Source: Chrysoperla carnea
Taxonomy: Eukaryota > Arthropoda > Insecta > Neuroptera > Chrysopidae
NCBI RefSeq assembly: GCF_905475395.1
Contig: NC_058339.1
Coordinates: 86,252,520 to 86,316,519 of the forward strand
Reading direction: 5' to 3'
Length of the DNA stretch: 64,000 nucleotides
Below, one piece after another: positions 23,336-37,130 of the stretch (the stretch's first letter is position 1; every line of letters begins with the position of its first letter). Both the position numbers and the translations under genes were made by a program. The notes under the pieces were generated by a model. It saw only the letters and a program-made list of their open reading frames with translations. It was not told the DNA's origin and ran no database searches.

Positions 23336-24084
23336 CACTTACTTTACAGTCTATATCCGGAGATTAATAAGATTTAACAAGGTTCTACTGTACTGAAAAA
23401 ATTGTAAAATATAAATAACAAAAGTAAAACAAATTTTTCTAAAATACTTCAAATTTGTATTTCAAATAGATTTACAAAATATTTCGTTTTTCTTTTTTGG
23501 AAATATTTCAAATTATTTCGTAGTGACAAAAAGAATCATTAGATTTTTGTGTGATCTCGTAGAAGAAACAAAAATAATAATATTTAGAATTTGAAAACAC
23601 ATTTATATATAAATTATTATTCTCTTTAAAAGTTTAAATGTTTTGTACTAATATTTCTTTCATTTTAAGTGCACATTTAAAAAGTCATTACATAATAAAC
23701 TTAACTTACACTTAAGTATGTTTTTAAAAAGGACATGAAACATGGTTGACAAAAAATACTTGAAATATCTACATGATTTGAAACAATGTTTTATGTTTTT
23801 GTTTAAAAATGTACCTTTAAGAGTGAAGTTTCATTGACTTATAGAATACCAAACACATACTTTATTTTGAGAACGTTTTACTTCGTTCAGCTGCAAAGTT
23901 TTTTGAGACAATTTCGTCGTAAACCCACTTTTCTTCAGTGTTAATCTCTTACGACAGTCAAATTCTACATTAATCTGCTTTTCTGGTATGTTATTGGGAC
24001 CCCTTTTAAGTTCTGCTCCAAATTTCGGACTTTTTTCAGTTTTTAACCTATTACGTGGATTGGGATGAGAACCTGGTTAAGTCA

Positions 24085-24350
24085 AAGGGCGTCGTATTTT
24101 ATACTAACGGATTTAAGTTAGAGAAGATTGTGGGTTGTGGGATTCTTTAAAAATCTCGATCTGCGTTTATCATTTCGGCTGCTGAATCACTCTAGCGTGT
24201 ATCATCTAGCGAAAGTGATGGCTATTTATGAGGTATGTGAATGTATAAGACTGAACACCCTTGGGTGCAGGGACATTACAATCTTCACCGACAACCAAGT
24301 AGTCTACCACAGGTACCACAGGACTGCCGTACGTCTTTAAATGAGCTGGA
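24085..24350 (+). pseudogene. RNase H remnant of a non-LTR retrotransposon
   Basis: In two linked frames it reads GVVFYTNGFKLEKIVGCGI, then LSFRLLNHSSVYHLAKVMAI, then GCRDITIFTDNQVVYH. This follows the retroelement RNase H pattern YTDGSK...G...SFRL.DH.SVFQAEVMAI...IFTDSQ. The catalytic Asp of YTDG is Asn here, and the Glu of AEVMAI has become Lys, so the enzyme is dead. A frame change near 24,150 and a stop at 24,338 confirm decay. It would have degraded RNA in RNA:DNA hybrids during retrotransposition. A degraded continuation may reach 24,490. R1/Jockey-like lineage by inference. Confidence 0.7.
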
Positions 24351-24499
24351 GGAGTGCTTATAATTGAGCAGGTTTTATATGAACTTGGCTATATTGACAG
24401 CGAAAAACTTCCTCTTAGGTTGACGATTAGATATCTATTTCCGGTCTTTCGATGATCCAGTTTGTCTTTTGACGACCAAATATATAAAATCGATTTTGG

Positions 24500-27180
24500 C
24501 ACAATCCTTCTTGCTTAAGGAGGGTTCAATCTTTCCTACAACTGTAATGATATTTGTATTGATATTCTATAAGTCTTTGGGTGTAGTGAATTAAAACGAC
24601 GTGATATTAGAATAGAAAAATAAACATTATTAATACTTCACATTAATTTTGTATTCTGATTTGAATTTTAAACTTTTTAAATTCTAACAAAAATGTATTT
24701 AAATTTGTTAAATTTTATATAATAGTTTATTTTTATATAAATCATTTTTTGTTCATCTCAAATTATTTTCATAATTCATTTTCAATAATATTAAAATTGC
24801 ATGAAATGTATTTAGTGTTGTGTATACACACAATAAATTTACATAAATGTAATAAGGGTTGCCTATAAAGATATATTTGAAAAAGATATAAGTGTAAAAT
24901 TTTTTTTGTTAAGAATTGAGTATGAAAATTCATAAATTTTCTATTTGAAAAAAATCTTATCAAAAATCCGTCCATATCTAAATCGAAGATGAATAATTCT
25001 ACCTAGAATTTTGGGTGTAAGACTTTATATACTGGAATGTATGTAGAAAAAAAAAAATTTTTTTTTATTTTTTTATTTATTCATTGATTATTTCATTTAT
25101 TAAATGTTTGTTATAATTTGCACATTAATTATGTTAAATTACTATAAAAATTTATTTATTATTAAACTTACAGTACCTTATTAAATATACAAATTAAATC
25201 TGATACAATTTATTAAATATGAATATTTATATTATTTTTTAAATTTATAAATTTAATTATTTTATAATTAATAAAATATTTTTCTGTGTAAGTATTTGTT
25301 TATTTATTTTATACTATTTTGAAAAAACATAGGTATGAGGCGTAAGAGCATGACAAGGACAGCCATCTCAAAGTTCTGAGAAGTTGGGAGATAAACCAGA
25401 AAATCGGCAGAGCGTGAAAATAACCTAATTGTATCACCGAATCATAAACCTGTACGATAATTTTTATTTTTTTATACCCAATTTTTTTCCGTAATTTAAG
25501 GTTTCAATAAATATCCTTCAAATAATTTTTAAAAAGTCGCTCAGAGCTGTCGAATTTATCGGAACATGAAACAAACAATCGAAAAATCTCGTCTTTACTG
25601 AAGTCAAGAGAATTTATGTTTATTTCGAGAGTCAGGTGAAATAATACGATTTCTGAAGTCTCCTAATCAAATCTGGAAAGGTGGCTACCCTAATCATCAT
25701 AGATCAAGGTGCCTTATTTTCTCGCTTCTATGTAGAAGGGTGCTAAAATTCATACGTCCATCTATATACCAGCTCCTAGTGCGCGAAATTATTACTAAAG
25801 TGAGGCTAACATATCGAAAAATTCCTTCCCCATTTTTCGAAGTGGCTATAATTTTGTTTCCTCTGCCATACTTATAATAGAATTTGGTCTACCTCGAAAC
25901 GTTATATTTTTTAGGAAATATAAAAGATATATTTTTTATTTTGATTTTCGAGGTGATTTTCAAAATTTACTTCGTAACTGATAATAATTCGAGGATACAA
26001 CCTTAGCATCACTTTAAATCCATTAAAATTTCCAAAAATACGATAAATAATACCACATAAATTCTATTAACGGATAAAAATTTAAATATTAAATCATATT
26101 AAGTTATAAAAATAATTACAAATTTATTATTTGTAACTGCGCAATAAAAGTTATTGTTTTTAGTTCTTTACCTGCCCGCTGAAAACTAAACGGCGCTACT
26201 ATACATTCTCTTCTCAGCTAGTTATAGTGTGAGCGTCACATGACGTCTATCTACATACACACTTCAATGACAGCTTTCGAATATAAGAGGACTTCATTGC
26301 GATTAGACATTAAGCAGAAATGGATCAAATCTAATTTATTTGAAAAATAGTGAGTATTTGAAACAGGCCCTAAAATCAGTCTGAAATGTCATTGTCAGTT
26401 AGAATTTTAGAAGATATCTCAGAAATTAGTGGTCGGAAATATTCCAGAAGGTTTAAGGAGCACGTTCAAATAAGAATTTTTAAAATTGAAGCTGTTTCAT
26501 CACTTTTCCAGACTTTCCGGCTTATTAAGTGGACTATGTTATTTTTTTAAAGGGATATTTTAATCTAAAAATTCTGCCATAAAAAGCGGAATTATCACAC
26601 TGAATTCTGACGATATTTTAGAAACTATTCGAACAATGGAATAATTTTGAATAAAATTTTTGTATATCTTGTATACAGAGGTAAAAATAAAAATATTTCT
26701 GTGTATAATACAAAAAAAAAATATTTAATAAAAAAGAGATAGTAAAACGATTATTCAAATGAATCAAAGAGAAAAAAACAACCAAATAGTGGATATGCCT
26801 TTAAACCACGTTCAAAAAACCATCACACAGGTAAAATATAATAATTTTCATATAAGCATTCCACAATGAGTTCACATAAAATCCGTAACCACTGACCGGT
26901 TTACTGGCGCTGTAATACCACATAGGTAAGATAGGTAAGATACAATAACGTGCCATAGGTATCACTGAACACTGACGCTCACTGTTATTGGATAAACGTT
27001 TCTTGTACACATTTATTACTAACACACAAATGGAGGGGGGTGAATTATACAAACAAGTTTTTAAAATTCTTTTTAACTGGCAGTCAATGTAATATAATCA
27101 CAATGAAAGGATGTTGCCTTTAATAATTATAAATATTTATTATTATAAACAATTTTTTCATAATTATTGTTTATTAATTA
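24500..27180. other. Intergenic region upstream of bazooka
   Basis: Very A+T-rich to about 25,320, then mixed sequence. No coding frame is supported; the minus-strand frames at 24769 and 26801 lack coding character. No clear TIR pair or tandem repeat was found. The bazooka promoter and any 5' non-coding exon should lie in the last part or further upstream, but I cannot point to them. Confidence 0.4.
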
Positions 27181-27430
27181 AAATTTGAAAAACTATCCTT
27201 TTAAACTTAGTGTGTGGACATGTGATATCAACGACCCTTAATCGGTCGTTACAAAAATATTAAAATTACAGTTTAAGTGAATTTCAAATTTAAAACACCT
27301 GGTGAAGTTGAATTGAATATAATAGTGTTGTGTACATATTAAAATAAAAAAAGCATGGCGACAGTAAATTTTTAAAAATATTTTTGGTGCATTTTTCTCT
27401 CTGTAAATTCTTTTTTTTTTTTTGGAGTGA

Positions 27431-27634
<204 letters not shown>

Positions 27635-28939
27635 TAGTTTTATATAGTGGATGTTTTTATTTAGGTGGGCTTACAAAAAAAAAAAACAGATTATGGGCGT
27701 TATAAAAAAATGAAATATATTAATGATTTTTTTTTAAGATACAGTAGCTATGTTTCATGATTCATTGGTTTTTTTTCTGGTTTGGAATACATTAAATTAA
27801 ATGTAAGTTGTGTCAAAAATCTTTTAAGATAACAACTGGCTTAGAATTTAATTATACTGCCCGTAGGGCATTGGGCAGTCAGATGATGATACTAAAGGGT
27901 GCTTATTTTTTAAATAAAATAAATTTGAATTATAAGATGTTTAAAATATTTTTCAGATAATAAGACGTTTTTTTTTTGAGGCCTGTTGTATTTGTTAAAA
28001 AAGGGCTTTATTGTAGTTATGTACCGGATATCCGTGTATAAATCCAAAAGGAATAATTCTTTTGTTTCTTTAGCGAGTTCGTTTTTTTTACGTCAAGAAA
28101 TAGCTTTTTATTTTTTTGCTAACCTAATGAACTATTATGCGAATATTATTAAAAACAGGGTGATTTATTAACTTTAGGTTAAACTAAATGTGTTAAAACG
28201 ATCAAGAAAGAAGACTATCACTTTGTATAAGGTTGCACGAGACTGTAATCAGGTGACATAGTTCATGCAATGTTTTGTGTAATAATTGAAAATCGTTATT
28301 GTGTAATTCCGTTATCAAGTAATGCTTATCAGTAAGTAGGGAGAAATAGGCTTTGAAAATGGTTTCACAATTCATGTATTTTATAACATTTATTTAGAAA
28401 CTTCATATTAGTGAAACACTTTGTTTATTGCAGTCTCATTATTTCTGTGATTAGTAATTAGGATGATAATATTCGCACACGAGCGGGTCTCCAGCGTGAA
28501 TTTCTTCTACATAAAACCATATTCTCAAACCCAGATTAATTCAAGTGAGTAAACCTTTTAGCGTAATCAAAAACACGTCGGATCCTCTTCCAGTCTAACA
28601 AACTCGTCTTTTCTGTAGAACAGTCTCAGTTAAAGATCTATTTTCGCTTATTTCCCGAAATTCGTACAGTGTCTACAATCTGAGTATTTAATCTATAGTT
28701 CATTGTATTTGGTATTTATATATTTTCTTTAAAGCACGCGAGAAAACTGTTGAATACAATTTCCATATGGATGTTCTATCTTGAATCCAAGAGTAATTCA
28801 CTTATAATACAGTAAATAAACCGGAAAATTCATTCAATGTGAAAAAGTGGTAGAACAGCCCCGATTAAATTAAATTCTTGTTTGTACGTATTGCTTAGCC
28901 TTTCAGGAACATTCAGCTGCTCTAACCGCTGCATTACTA

Positions 28940-29335
28940 TGAAAAAATAAAAATTTAACCTCAGAAATCATCTTTCAAGGATTTCTGGGGTCACTGATCA
29001 TGAATTTGAGGTTAAAAAGCAACTGAAGATGGTTGCAATCCTATTAAAATCACCCCTAGAAGTGATAGAGATAAAAAATTTATTAAATTCAAAATTTCAT
29101 CTCAGAAATTGTCTTTTTGGGGTTTTTGAGGTCGCTGATAACGACTCCTAGACTAAAAAGTAACTGAGGATGATTGTAACCCCATTTAAACTACCCCTAG
29201 AAGTGACATAAAAAAATCTGGATTTATCATTGTAACTTTTAGGGGCGGTTTTAATGGGGCTACAAGCATTTTTAGTTACTTTTTGACCTTGGATTCATGA
29301 TCAGCAATCCCAAAACCTCCCATGAAGCAATAAGA
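28940..29335. repeat. Tandem-plus-inverted repeat cluster
   Basis: The unit around TCAGAAATCATCTTTCAAGG, GGGGTCACTGATCATGA, AAAAAGCAACTGAAGATGG and CACCCCTAGAAGTGA (28955-29075) recurs directly at 29100-29215 and in inverted form at 29225-29330 (AACTTTTAGGGGCGGTTTTAA, AGTTACTTTTTGACC, TGATCAGCAATCCC). The arms can fold back. Origin unknown. Confidence 0.7.
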
Positions 29336-30384
29336 TTGTTTTTAGGTAGGCGATGGCGAAGAGCAATCGCAGTTTCTCTACCAGGATTACTTCAAAGATT
29401 CCAATTAGTTCTGTTTTCTTAAATGACTAAATGTATAGACTTCAGTGCTGGGCTAGATGCTACAGCCAAAATCCAAGAATCCATACTGTGAGTGGACCCA
29501 ATCATAATAATAATTATTGAACAAAAGAAAATCCACATTGGGGTTTTTAGCAATAGACCTCAAGGTCTGCTAGTGCATTCTTCTTCATGCCAGGACTATA
29601 CCTGTTGAATTGATGAATTGTACAAAAAGACACTCGCAGTTTTTTCACCAAGATTCCACACAAGATTTCTATACGCTATATTTTGCATAAATGGCTACAG
29701 AAGTTTGGGTTTCCTGGGCTACCTAACTTCTTGTTTGATGGAACGATTTCCCCATTCGCTCGTGGCCGAACTTATATTTTTTTATTGATCAGATTTGTTT
29801 GAAAATATTTACAATATTAATATAATAATCAACAACTTTCTGATTTTTTTAATCTGCTTATTAATGAACTGAAATAGCATATGTTAATTACTATTTCAAA
29901 ATCAATTTTTTAAACATATTTTTCGATAAAAAATTAATTTTATCATCTGTATGCAATTTAGAATAAAAAAATACACGTTTTTAAGTCAAACATTAAAAAA
30001 ATTCTCATGTATTTTGGTACCCTCATTTGATATATATTTCCGGCTTATCAGCTGTTTATGTAATTTTTACCTACTTTGCATCATCACCAGATAGTTTTAT
30101 GAACTTCATTCAGTCGGTATCGATGTATTTAATGTAGATCAACTGTAAAAATATATAAAATAAGTGTGCACATGCCGTTGAAATAAAAAAAGCGGGAAAT
30201 AATTTATCATTTAAAATGATGTTAAAATAATATAATGTTTCGTAAAGTTACTGTTGGCATGTGATTAAATTATTTGAATAGTCAAAATAATAGGGCCATA
30301 TCACTCTGATATAATATTTTCCAAGTCAGTTCTGGCCTTCTGGGCCATGATTTTCATTTACATTTACTAATTTTCAATCATCTT

Positions 30385-30615
30385 ATTTAACCGTTCGACC
30401 GTACGAATCCAGGGAGCGGCAGTCTGTACAATTATAAATATTAATGGGGCGGTTTTGGATCACACTGTCGTCGTTTGAACGAAGAACGAAGTAAAAGACT
30501 CTCCTTATAGCATAAAAATTTAATTATACTTAGATTAAAAATAATGATGTGGGTGGCCTCTATCATAGACGTGTATGTCTGAGGAACGAAGGTTAAACAA
30601 TATTATTATAATAAT
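30385..30615 (+). mobile_element. tRNA-derived SINE family S1, copy 2
   Basis: A decayed B box region (CCGTACGAATCCAGGGAGCGG) is followed by the S1 body: TTAATGGGGCGG, ATCACACTGTCG, GAACGAAGTAAAAGACTC, AATGATGTGGGTGGCC and an ATT-repeat tail. Confidence 0.7.
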
Positions 30616-31763
30616 TATTATTATATTTAGGTACAAATTTTCAATCCAACTTATTTGTACATAAAAAAAGCGAAATGTTTGAATAGTCCAGACTGTTGGC
30701 TACGCCCTTTTTTTTGACTGGACCAAAACAATTAATAATTTTTAGTCTTGCCGTGTAACACGAGAAAACACAAAAGTAAACAGAAAACACATTTCTTGTA
30801 CATTTTCCGAGCTTAAGCATTGTCGACTTGTCTTGTTATTCTTCAGCAGGCAATTCTTAAATTGTAAATTTTCATGCTTAGTTATATATTAGCTAGCATT
30901 GAAAATGGAATTTTCGGACCTCGAAATACGTAAAAATACCATTGCATGAAATTTTTATCAATTTTAAAATTTTGAGAAAGTATGCGAGATACTTATCTAC
31001 GTAAAAATATTACGAAAATTTCAGCATAATTTATTTTTAATTTCCCAGTATAGAAATATATTGTAATGAGTTCAATTTTTAAAATCGAAATTTTCAACAT
31101 ATCTTTACGTTTCATGGTCAAGACAAGATATTAGCCACAATTTTCAGAAGAAGTAGTGTACGTAAGTTCGTGGTCATTTTTTTCTTTATCAATAACGTGC
31201 GAACAAAAAATTATCCGAATAGAATTTCGTAACTTTCGAGCGAGTCATAATTCTTTATTATATACTGTCATTCGTGTGGACGGACCTCACTAGACCCATC
31301 CTACGGCTTGTTACGTTTCTCGAGGACCAAAAACATGCTGTAAAACAACTGCATTCAACGAAAATCTGCTATAAAGAATATTCTTAGATTGTAAAGTAAA
31401 ATAACAATATATTTTGCAAGGTTTTAAATTTATTCAGCACCATTTTTATATTAAACTAATTTATTTAAAATATGAATCATAATATTATACTGACTTCGAA
31501 TATAAAATTATAATTAAAATATTATTTTATTTTTTATAATAATGTAAACTACTTGAAACAAAGCGCTTATAATAATACCTTGGAAAATATTACTATATTA
31601 GGTGAATGCGTATATGCAGCTGATCTAATCGCTTTTATAAATTTTATTGTCTGTCTGTGTAAAACATATTTGCTTAATAAGAAGAAAAATATGATTTGAT
31701 GTTAATCTTCATGCGGGAATCGTTTTGTAAAATGCTCGTTCACAAGAAATTGAAGTATCACTA

Positions 31764-32110
31764 TCACTACATATTATAAAACAAAGTCGCTTTTTCTGTC
31801 CCTATGTCCCTATGTCCCTTTGTACGCTTAAATCTTTGAAACTACGCAACGGATTTTGATGCGGTTTTTTAATAGATAGAGTGATTCAAGAGGAAGGTTT
31901 TTATGTATAATGCATCCATATTATAGTAGAGTAAGGGGTTGAAATAGGGGTTGAAAGGGATATGCTTAAAAAACTAAAAAAGTTGTGCATCGATTAAGCT
32001 CAAATATTGACACGATATACAACCAGCTTCAAAGATCTATTGTTTTTATCTACTTTTAACCTTCGGAGGGTAGAAAGGTGTAGCGAGAAAGTGGGAAGGA
32101 ATTATCGAAT
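31764..32110 (+). mobile_element. Helitron-like 5' terminus
   Basis: TCACTACATATTATAAAACA leads into a CCCTATGTCCCTATGTCCC run and then AAACTACGCAACGGATTTTG and ATAGAGTGATTCAAGAGGAAG. This start and body resemble widespread insect Helitron elements, which begin with TC after an A. The matching 3' hairpin-CTAG end was not located, so the element is truncated or longer than I can delimit. No Rep/helicase coding is visible. Confidence 0.6.
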
Positions 32111-34104
32111 ATTTACAAATATACCTAAGTGGGGTATCAAATAAAAGAGCATGACGTGTACATTACAAAACTGTTATTCAACGAAAGGAAATGTGGAGGG
32201 AGGGGTGCAAGTGGGGATGTTGCCCAGCAAAGCGGGTAGTTCACACCTTGTAATTTATAAAATATTATTTAGAGATGGCTGTCAAATTAATTGTGTGCCT
32301 CGCTACTTTGAAAAATGGATTACTTTTGCAAAAACGTTGTTTAACTAAACATTTTGTCTAATGACTTTTTGTTTAACAACATTTTCAATGCACACTGATC
32401 AAACCAAATATTACGTTGCTATAAAAGACATACTAATCAGTTACGTTTTGTCATGTTACTGGCAATGTTAAAAGAGTTTTAACGCTTCTAGAGATTGTGC
32501 ACGGTTCTAAACGCTCCTTACCTCTACTATTTTGTTAACAAAAATTCTGCTTCGATCGTAGCTTCGATTTACGGATCTCTGGGTTATGGGCCCTGCAAGC
32601 TTCCACCGCGTCACTCTTCTCTGTGTAATAATATCGTATTGTATATGCGACCTCCTCTTTTTATAATTCTTTATCCATGAAATAGCTAATAATTTTTAAA
32701 CTTAACCAAAGTAGCTTTAATATACTTCATGCTTTCTGAAATGCGAGGTGAGGATTTAATGAAGGTTCAAGCGAATGTCTTGGATATAGGCGGTATTTGT
32801 TTGTATTTTTAACTTGTAGAAGATTGAAGAATTGAAGATTGCCAGATCTTGGTCTGTTATTTATTATTTTTTTAATAATTTTCTAAGATATGTGTTCGAA
32901 TTTCAAAATATGTCTGGAAGTAATGGTAAATTATACTTCGAAATCAATAACCTTCAGAACTATGCGTCCTTGCATGTCATAAAGAATTTAATTAACTGTT
33001 CATGTTGAAAAATTATATAACAAAAACTAAAAAATTATATTTATCCAATTATCATCAGTATCATATTACAGAATGAATAAATCATGTAAAAACATTTAAC
33101 ATCTTCTAATAAACAGGTCAAGTGTTGGTTTGACTTCTTCACTAAAGGCTCCGTAGTATAAACTTCTCTAAAAGTGTTGGTACTCAGTCTGACTCAAACG
33201 GTGGCTTATAATTATAAAAATTTAACAAAAAAGTTTTCATTTGAAGAAAAATTGTCATTTTTCCACGTAGCTTTGCTTTTACCTTCCCCCTCCCCGTTAC
33301 CTGGCTCAACGTAGCATTCAAACTCACACCTCACCCCACTTGATCAGGCTATTATGTACGCCCCCTGAGTCATTAGTGAATTTTTTGTTTCATGACCAGT
33401 GGGTCACTAGTGACTCACTATTTTTCTAAGTCGTTCCGCTCAGAATGGTTTACTGTGCGCAGCGAATGTATATACAATTACATACAAACATTAGTACGGA
33501 GTCCTAACCACTTAAATACGTCTGCCATTTTGTTAATTATAATTGTTATTTATTTTCAAACATGTATAAAATGTCTTTACACATGCATAAATATTAGGTA
33601 TAAAATTTAAACAGGTGTATGAAACTATGAATATCATAAAATATATAGAAAATGATTTTAGTATTTCTGCATTTATAATTTACAGAACTGAGTACAGTCA
33701 ATTATGTATGGCGTTAACTGGTGTTCAATATCTTCTTTTTTTTTTACTTTTTGCAGTGTTGTTTGTAGGTATGTTGGTTGTACTCGTATACCTGAGTGCT
33801 TGTTTTATTTTTATAGGTATGTTTGTTTTAAAGCAAAGAAAAAGTAAGTGAACATGTAAGACAACTTTTGCCTGTAAAATTGAAATGAAAGTTACCTCTT
33901 GAGAGTTCATAATTTCAAAGAATAATTTTTAAAAGAAAAAAAGAATAAGTGTGTATGTATGTTTACAACTGACAATTAAAATTATCAACAGGTTGTTTAT
34001 GAGTCCGTAGATAATTTATACACATCTTTCAGAATATCAGAAATATTTACTTTCAAAATTGAAAAAAAATAATTTTTTATTAAAACAGAATTATATATAT
34101 ATAT

Positions 34105-34275
34105 AATAATCACACTGTCGTCGGTTGAATAAGAACACAGTAACCGACTTCATCCACATCATCAAAATTTTATTATATATTGGATGTAGTTTCAAATAAA
34201 ATAAATAAAGATTAAAAAATAATGATGTGGGTAACGGGTAACCTCTGTTATAGATAAAAACGGAGGTTACACCCC

Positions 34276-34282
<7 letters not shown>
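34105..34282 (+). mobile_element. tRNA-derived SINE family S1, copy 3 (3' part)
   Basis: ATCACACTGTCGTCGGTTGA, ACAGTAACCGACTTC, TTGGATGTAGTTTCAAATAA and AATGATGTGGGTAAC align with the S1 body at 21690-21870. The tRNA head is absent. Confidence 0.7.

Positions 34283-34312
<30 letters not shown>
34283..34312. repeat. (TA)15 microsatellite
   Basis: Uninterrupted TA dinucleotides sit at the junction between two SINE-like sequences facing opposite ways. Confidence 0.95.
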
Positions 34313-34313
<1 letters not shown>

Positions 34314-34435
34314 CCCAGGCACAGAATGCCGGTGCCTGGGTTTGAACCCACAAACTCCCTGTCAATTATTATTTCACATATACATTTATATAAAATAATA
34401 ACGAACTGATTGACATATATAAACGCACAGCACAA
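34313..34435 (-). mobile_element. tRNA-head SINE fragment
   Basis: Read on the minus strand, GGGTTCAAACCCAGGCACCG is a good B box with a stem partner. The A-box half is weak or lost. It directly abuts the (TA) tract. Confidence 0.5.
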
Positions 34436-34780
34436 ACTCCTGGGGTTTGGGCCGTGAAAATTTGCATGTTGGTTTCGTTAACACTGTAGGTGGAGCACTA
34501 AGACAGGATTTTTACAAATTTGACTTCTAAGGTGGTGAAAAAGGGATGAAAATTTGTATTGAAATCCGTCATTTTCAAATTGCAACTACTTAACCTATCT
34601 TTTCGTACAAAGAAGCTTCGAAAGGGCGGTACACATTTTTGGATATATAAATATATATCGATGTTTTCGATATGTTTCAACACTTTCCATATAAATTAGT
34701 AAAATCCTCGAACTATAATGATGATTGGAAAAATTTGTCGTATTTTTTACATGCATTTGCCTGCTAACCAAATATAAACA

Positions 34781-35315
34781 AGTGAAAACAAACAATTGAC
34801 TGAGTTAATTGTTGAAATACCATTAATAAAAAGTGTTGATTACTATATAACATTGCACATACATATACAATTTATATAATACATACTATGCAAATTACGC
34901 CTAATTTGCGCCCTCACGGGTAAACAGTGATGTTTACGAAAAAATGTTTCAAACAAAAGTTGATTATTTTTTATTAAGAAACATTTTTTACATTTAAACT
35001 TTAGTTCTATCTCTAACGGTTTACAAGAGGGTCCTACGGACCCATAGCTCAAGACCCAATTGACCTATATTGCTCATTTACGAACTCGACCTCACGTTTT
35101 ACGTCCTGAGTACGCTGTAAAAATTTCAGCTTGATATCTTTTTTCGTTTTTGACTTAACGTGCCCACAGACGGACGGACAACCGGAAATGGACTAATTAG
35201 ATGATTTTATGAACACCTATACTAAAATTTTATTTGTAGCATCAATATTTTTAAGCGTTACAAACTTGGGACTAAACTTAGTATACCTTGCATATTACAT
35301 ATATGCATGGTATAA
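34781..35315 (-). mobile_element. HE repeat family, full-length copy 3
   Basis: It begins AACAAGTGAAAACAAACAATT and ends near TATACCTTGCATATTACATA (decayed terminal hairpin). It contains GATGTTTACGAAAAAATG, CTCTAACGGTTTACAAG and ACAGACGGACGGACAACCGG. The minus-strand frame at 34843 is repeat translation. Confidence 0.85.
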
Positions 35316-35637
35316 AAAATGTATTATTAATTGCGTTGTTAAATGACAATCTTTGTAATGAGGTTAATCATTACTTACATTTGAATGATAATACCACAAA
35401 AAAGAGATTATTACAACATAGGTAATATCAGATTAAATAATAATTAAGATTCTAAGTAATTAAAATTATAATCATAATTAATATCTAGGTACTTGCATAG
35501 ATATTCAGTATATTTGTAGATTAGGTAATGAAATGATATGACAAGTATTTATAAAGAAAGTTTTGTGGTTTGATTAAAATTTAAATTTTATTCTTATCAA
35601 TGTCAGGTCAACACTTTATAATTAACCTTATTATTTA

Positions 35638-35690
35638 CTAGTTTGATACCCGCCCGCTTCACTGGGCCTAAAAGTAAAAACCGCCGTTTT
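35638..35690 (-). mobile_element. Helitron-like 3' terminus
   Basis: On the minus strand GGCCCAGTGAAGCGGGCGGG is followed by TATCAAA and CTAG-T. The GC-rich arms (CCCAGTGAAGCGGG) form an imperfect hairpin 7 bases before CTAG. It resembles the terminus at 43893-43923 on the plus strand. The 5' end was not found. Confidence 0.55.
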
Positions 35691-36639
35691 ATAGCCTCCA
35701 CCTTTCTTGATCTCAATCATTCCTCTTCCATAACACTCGAAGGAATTGTTTTACACATCTAAAATGTTTGCACAATATTTTTACTGAAATCTTTAATTTA
35801 TGGTTTCAAATAATTATCATAAATGGAGCAGTAAAATGCCATAGTAAATTTAATTTAAAAAATAAAATCTTTATTAATTATAGCTCATGTGTTATTCTGA
35901 AAACCTAAAAACTACGTTCCAATCGAGGGGGAAGGCTCATAGGGCTTCACGGAGGGTCGGAGGGCTTACACACTGATGCTGGTATTAAGTTATGTAGTTT
36001 ATGGACGCTCCCTAATTGTTAACAAGTTTAACTACTGCAAATATTTCTATCTCAAAAATTGTGTAAGTCTGGAAAATTACAAAGCTTCAATCACATGTTA
36101 CTCGAACTTGATTTATTCAAACAAAATTCTAAAATTATTTCCTTTAATGGATGCACAAGTCTTCATGACGCCATCATAACTATTTATTCTTCATTTCTTG
36201 AACATTAAAATACAAAAAATAGTTCATAACTATGAAAGAAAATAAATAAACTAATTAAACAAATAAATATTGAGAGAAAAAAAAATTAAGAAGAGGTTTC
36301 AGCAATAATAGTTGAAGTACATGTGTAGTTTGTCTATCTGTCTGTCAATGACTGCAATGTCGCCATGAATAGGGTTCAAGGTTAATGCACAAAGAAAGAA
36401 ACAACAAACAAACATCATCATCACCATCGTCATCTTCTTCTTATTCTTGGTTAGTTATATTTTATACACACCTTCAAAGGTCTATGGTGTTGTGGTAAAT
36501 ATACAGGAGTGTCTATAAAATCTTTGGATGTACCTACTTATCTTAAAAGTTGCTTTAATAATAATACATAAGAGAAGCACCGCAAATGGGTCCATAGCAC
36601 CTAGACCAAGGAGTGTACTGTGTTTTCTTTGAAAAGCAA

Positions 36640-37130
36640 CTGACTCAAGCATGATATACCTGACATCCTTCCGTCTTCTGCAGGCACAAATATCATGTAT
36701 GGAGGTTTCATCGTCCTACATACAGGCCCTACAAGTGAAATCATCAGAGATCCCCCTCCATGGTATGAAGATGGTAGTTCAATCGACAGTGCCCTATCAA
36801 GAGTCCCAACAACCTTCTCATCTGTGTTCTAGTGAGTTTTAGTCCGACACAATCGAATGGCCTAGCTGTGATTATACACAGCTTGATCTGTCTCATGCCT
36901 TGCGCAAAGTCCTAGTAATCAAGATGGGCTTGTCGTAGGCATTCCTTGATTCGGTAAATTACGGAGCTTCTTGCTAAAAGAATGACAGACTCAGGTGAAA
37001 GTAACTTTTGAAACGACTGCTCACGTGTCATAGAGTCAGCTGTTTCGATCCCTTTCCTACCAGAGAGACCCGGTACTCTAAATCCAGATCATAGTGTACT
37101 GAACTCATATTGGTAGGGCAGGTAATATTT
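36640..37130 (-). pseudogene. RNase H and downstream remnant of a non-LTR retrotransposon
   Basis: Reading the minus strand from the right, LVGKGSKQ resembles the ADxLAxxGS motif at the end of RNase H. After a degraded stretch, LKLTRTQMRRLLGLL, then IGHCRLNYHLHTM (36,842 down to about 36,770), matches the region that follows RNase H in many insect elements (LTGHC.LN.HL..MG). Stops and frame changes follow immediately. It is a dead copy. The 102-codon minus frame at 37028 includes part of it. Confidence 0.6.

Noticed and set aside
33615..33851. Hydrophobic 78-codon frame that looks like a membrane protein
   Set aside because: The hydrophobicity arises from T-rich codons; no promoter, splice sites or conservation signal are visible.
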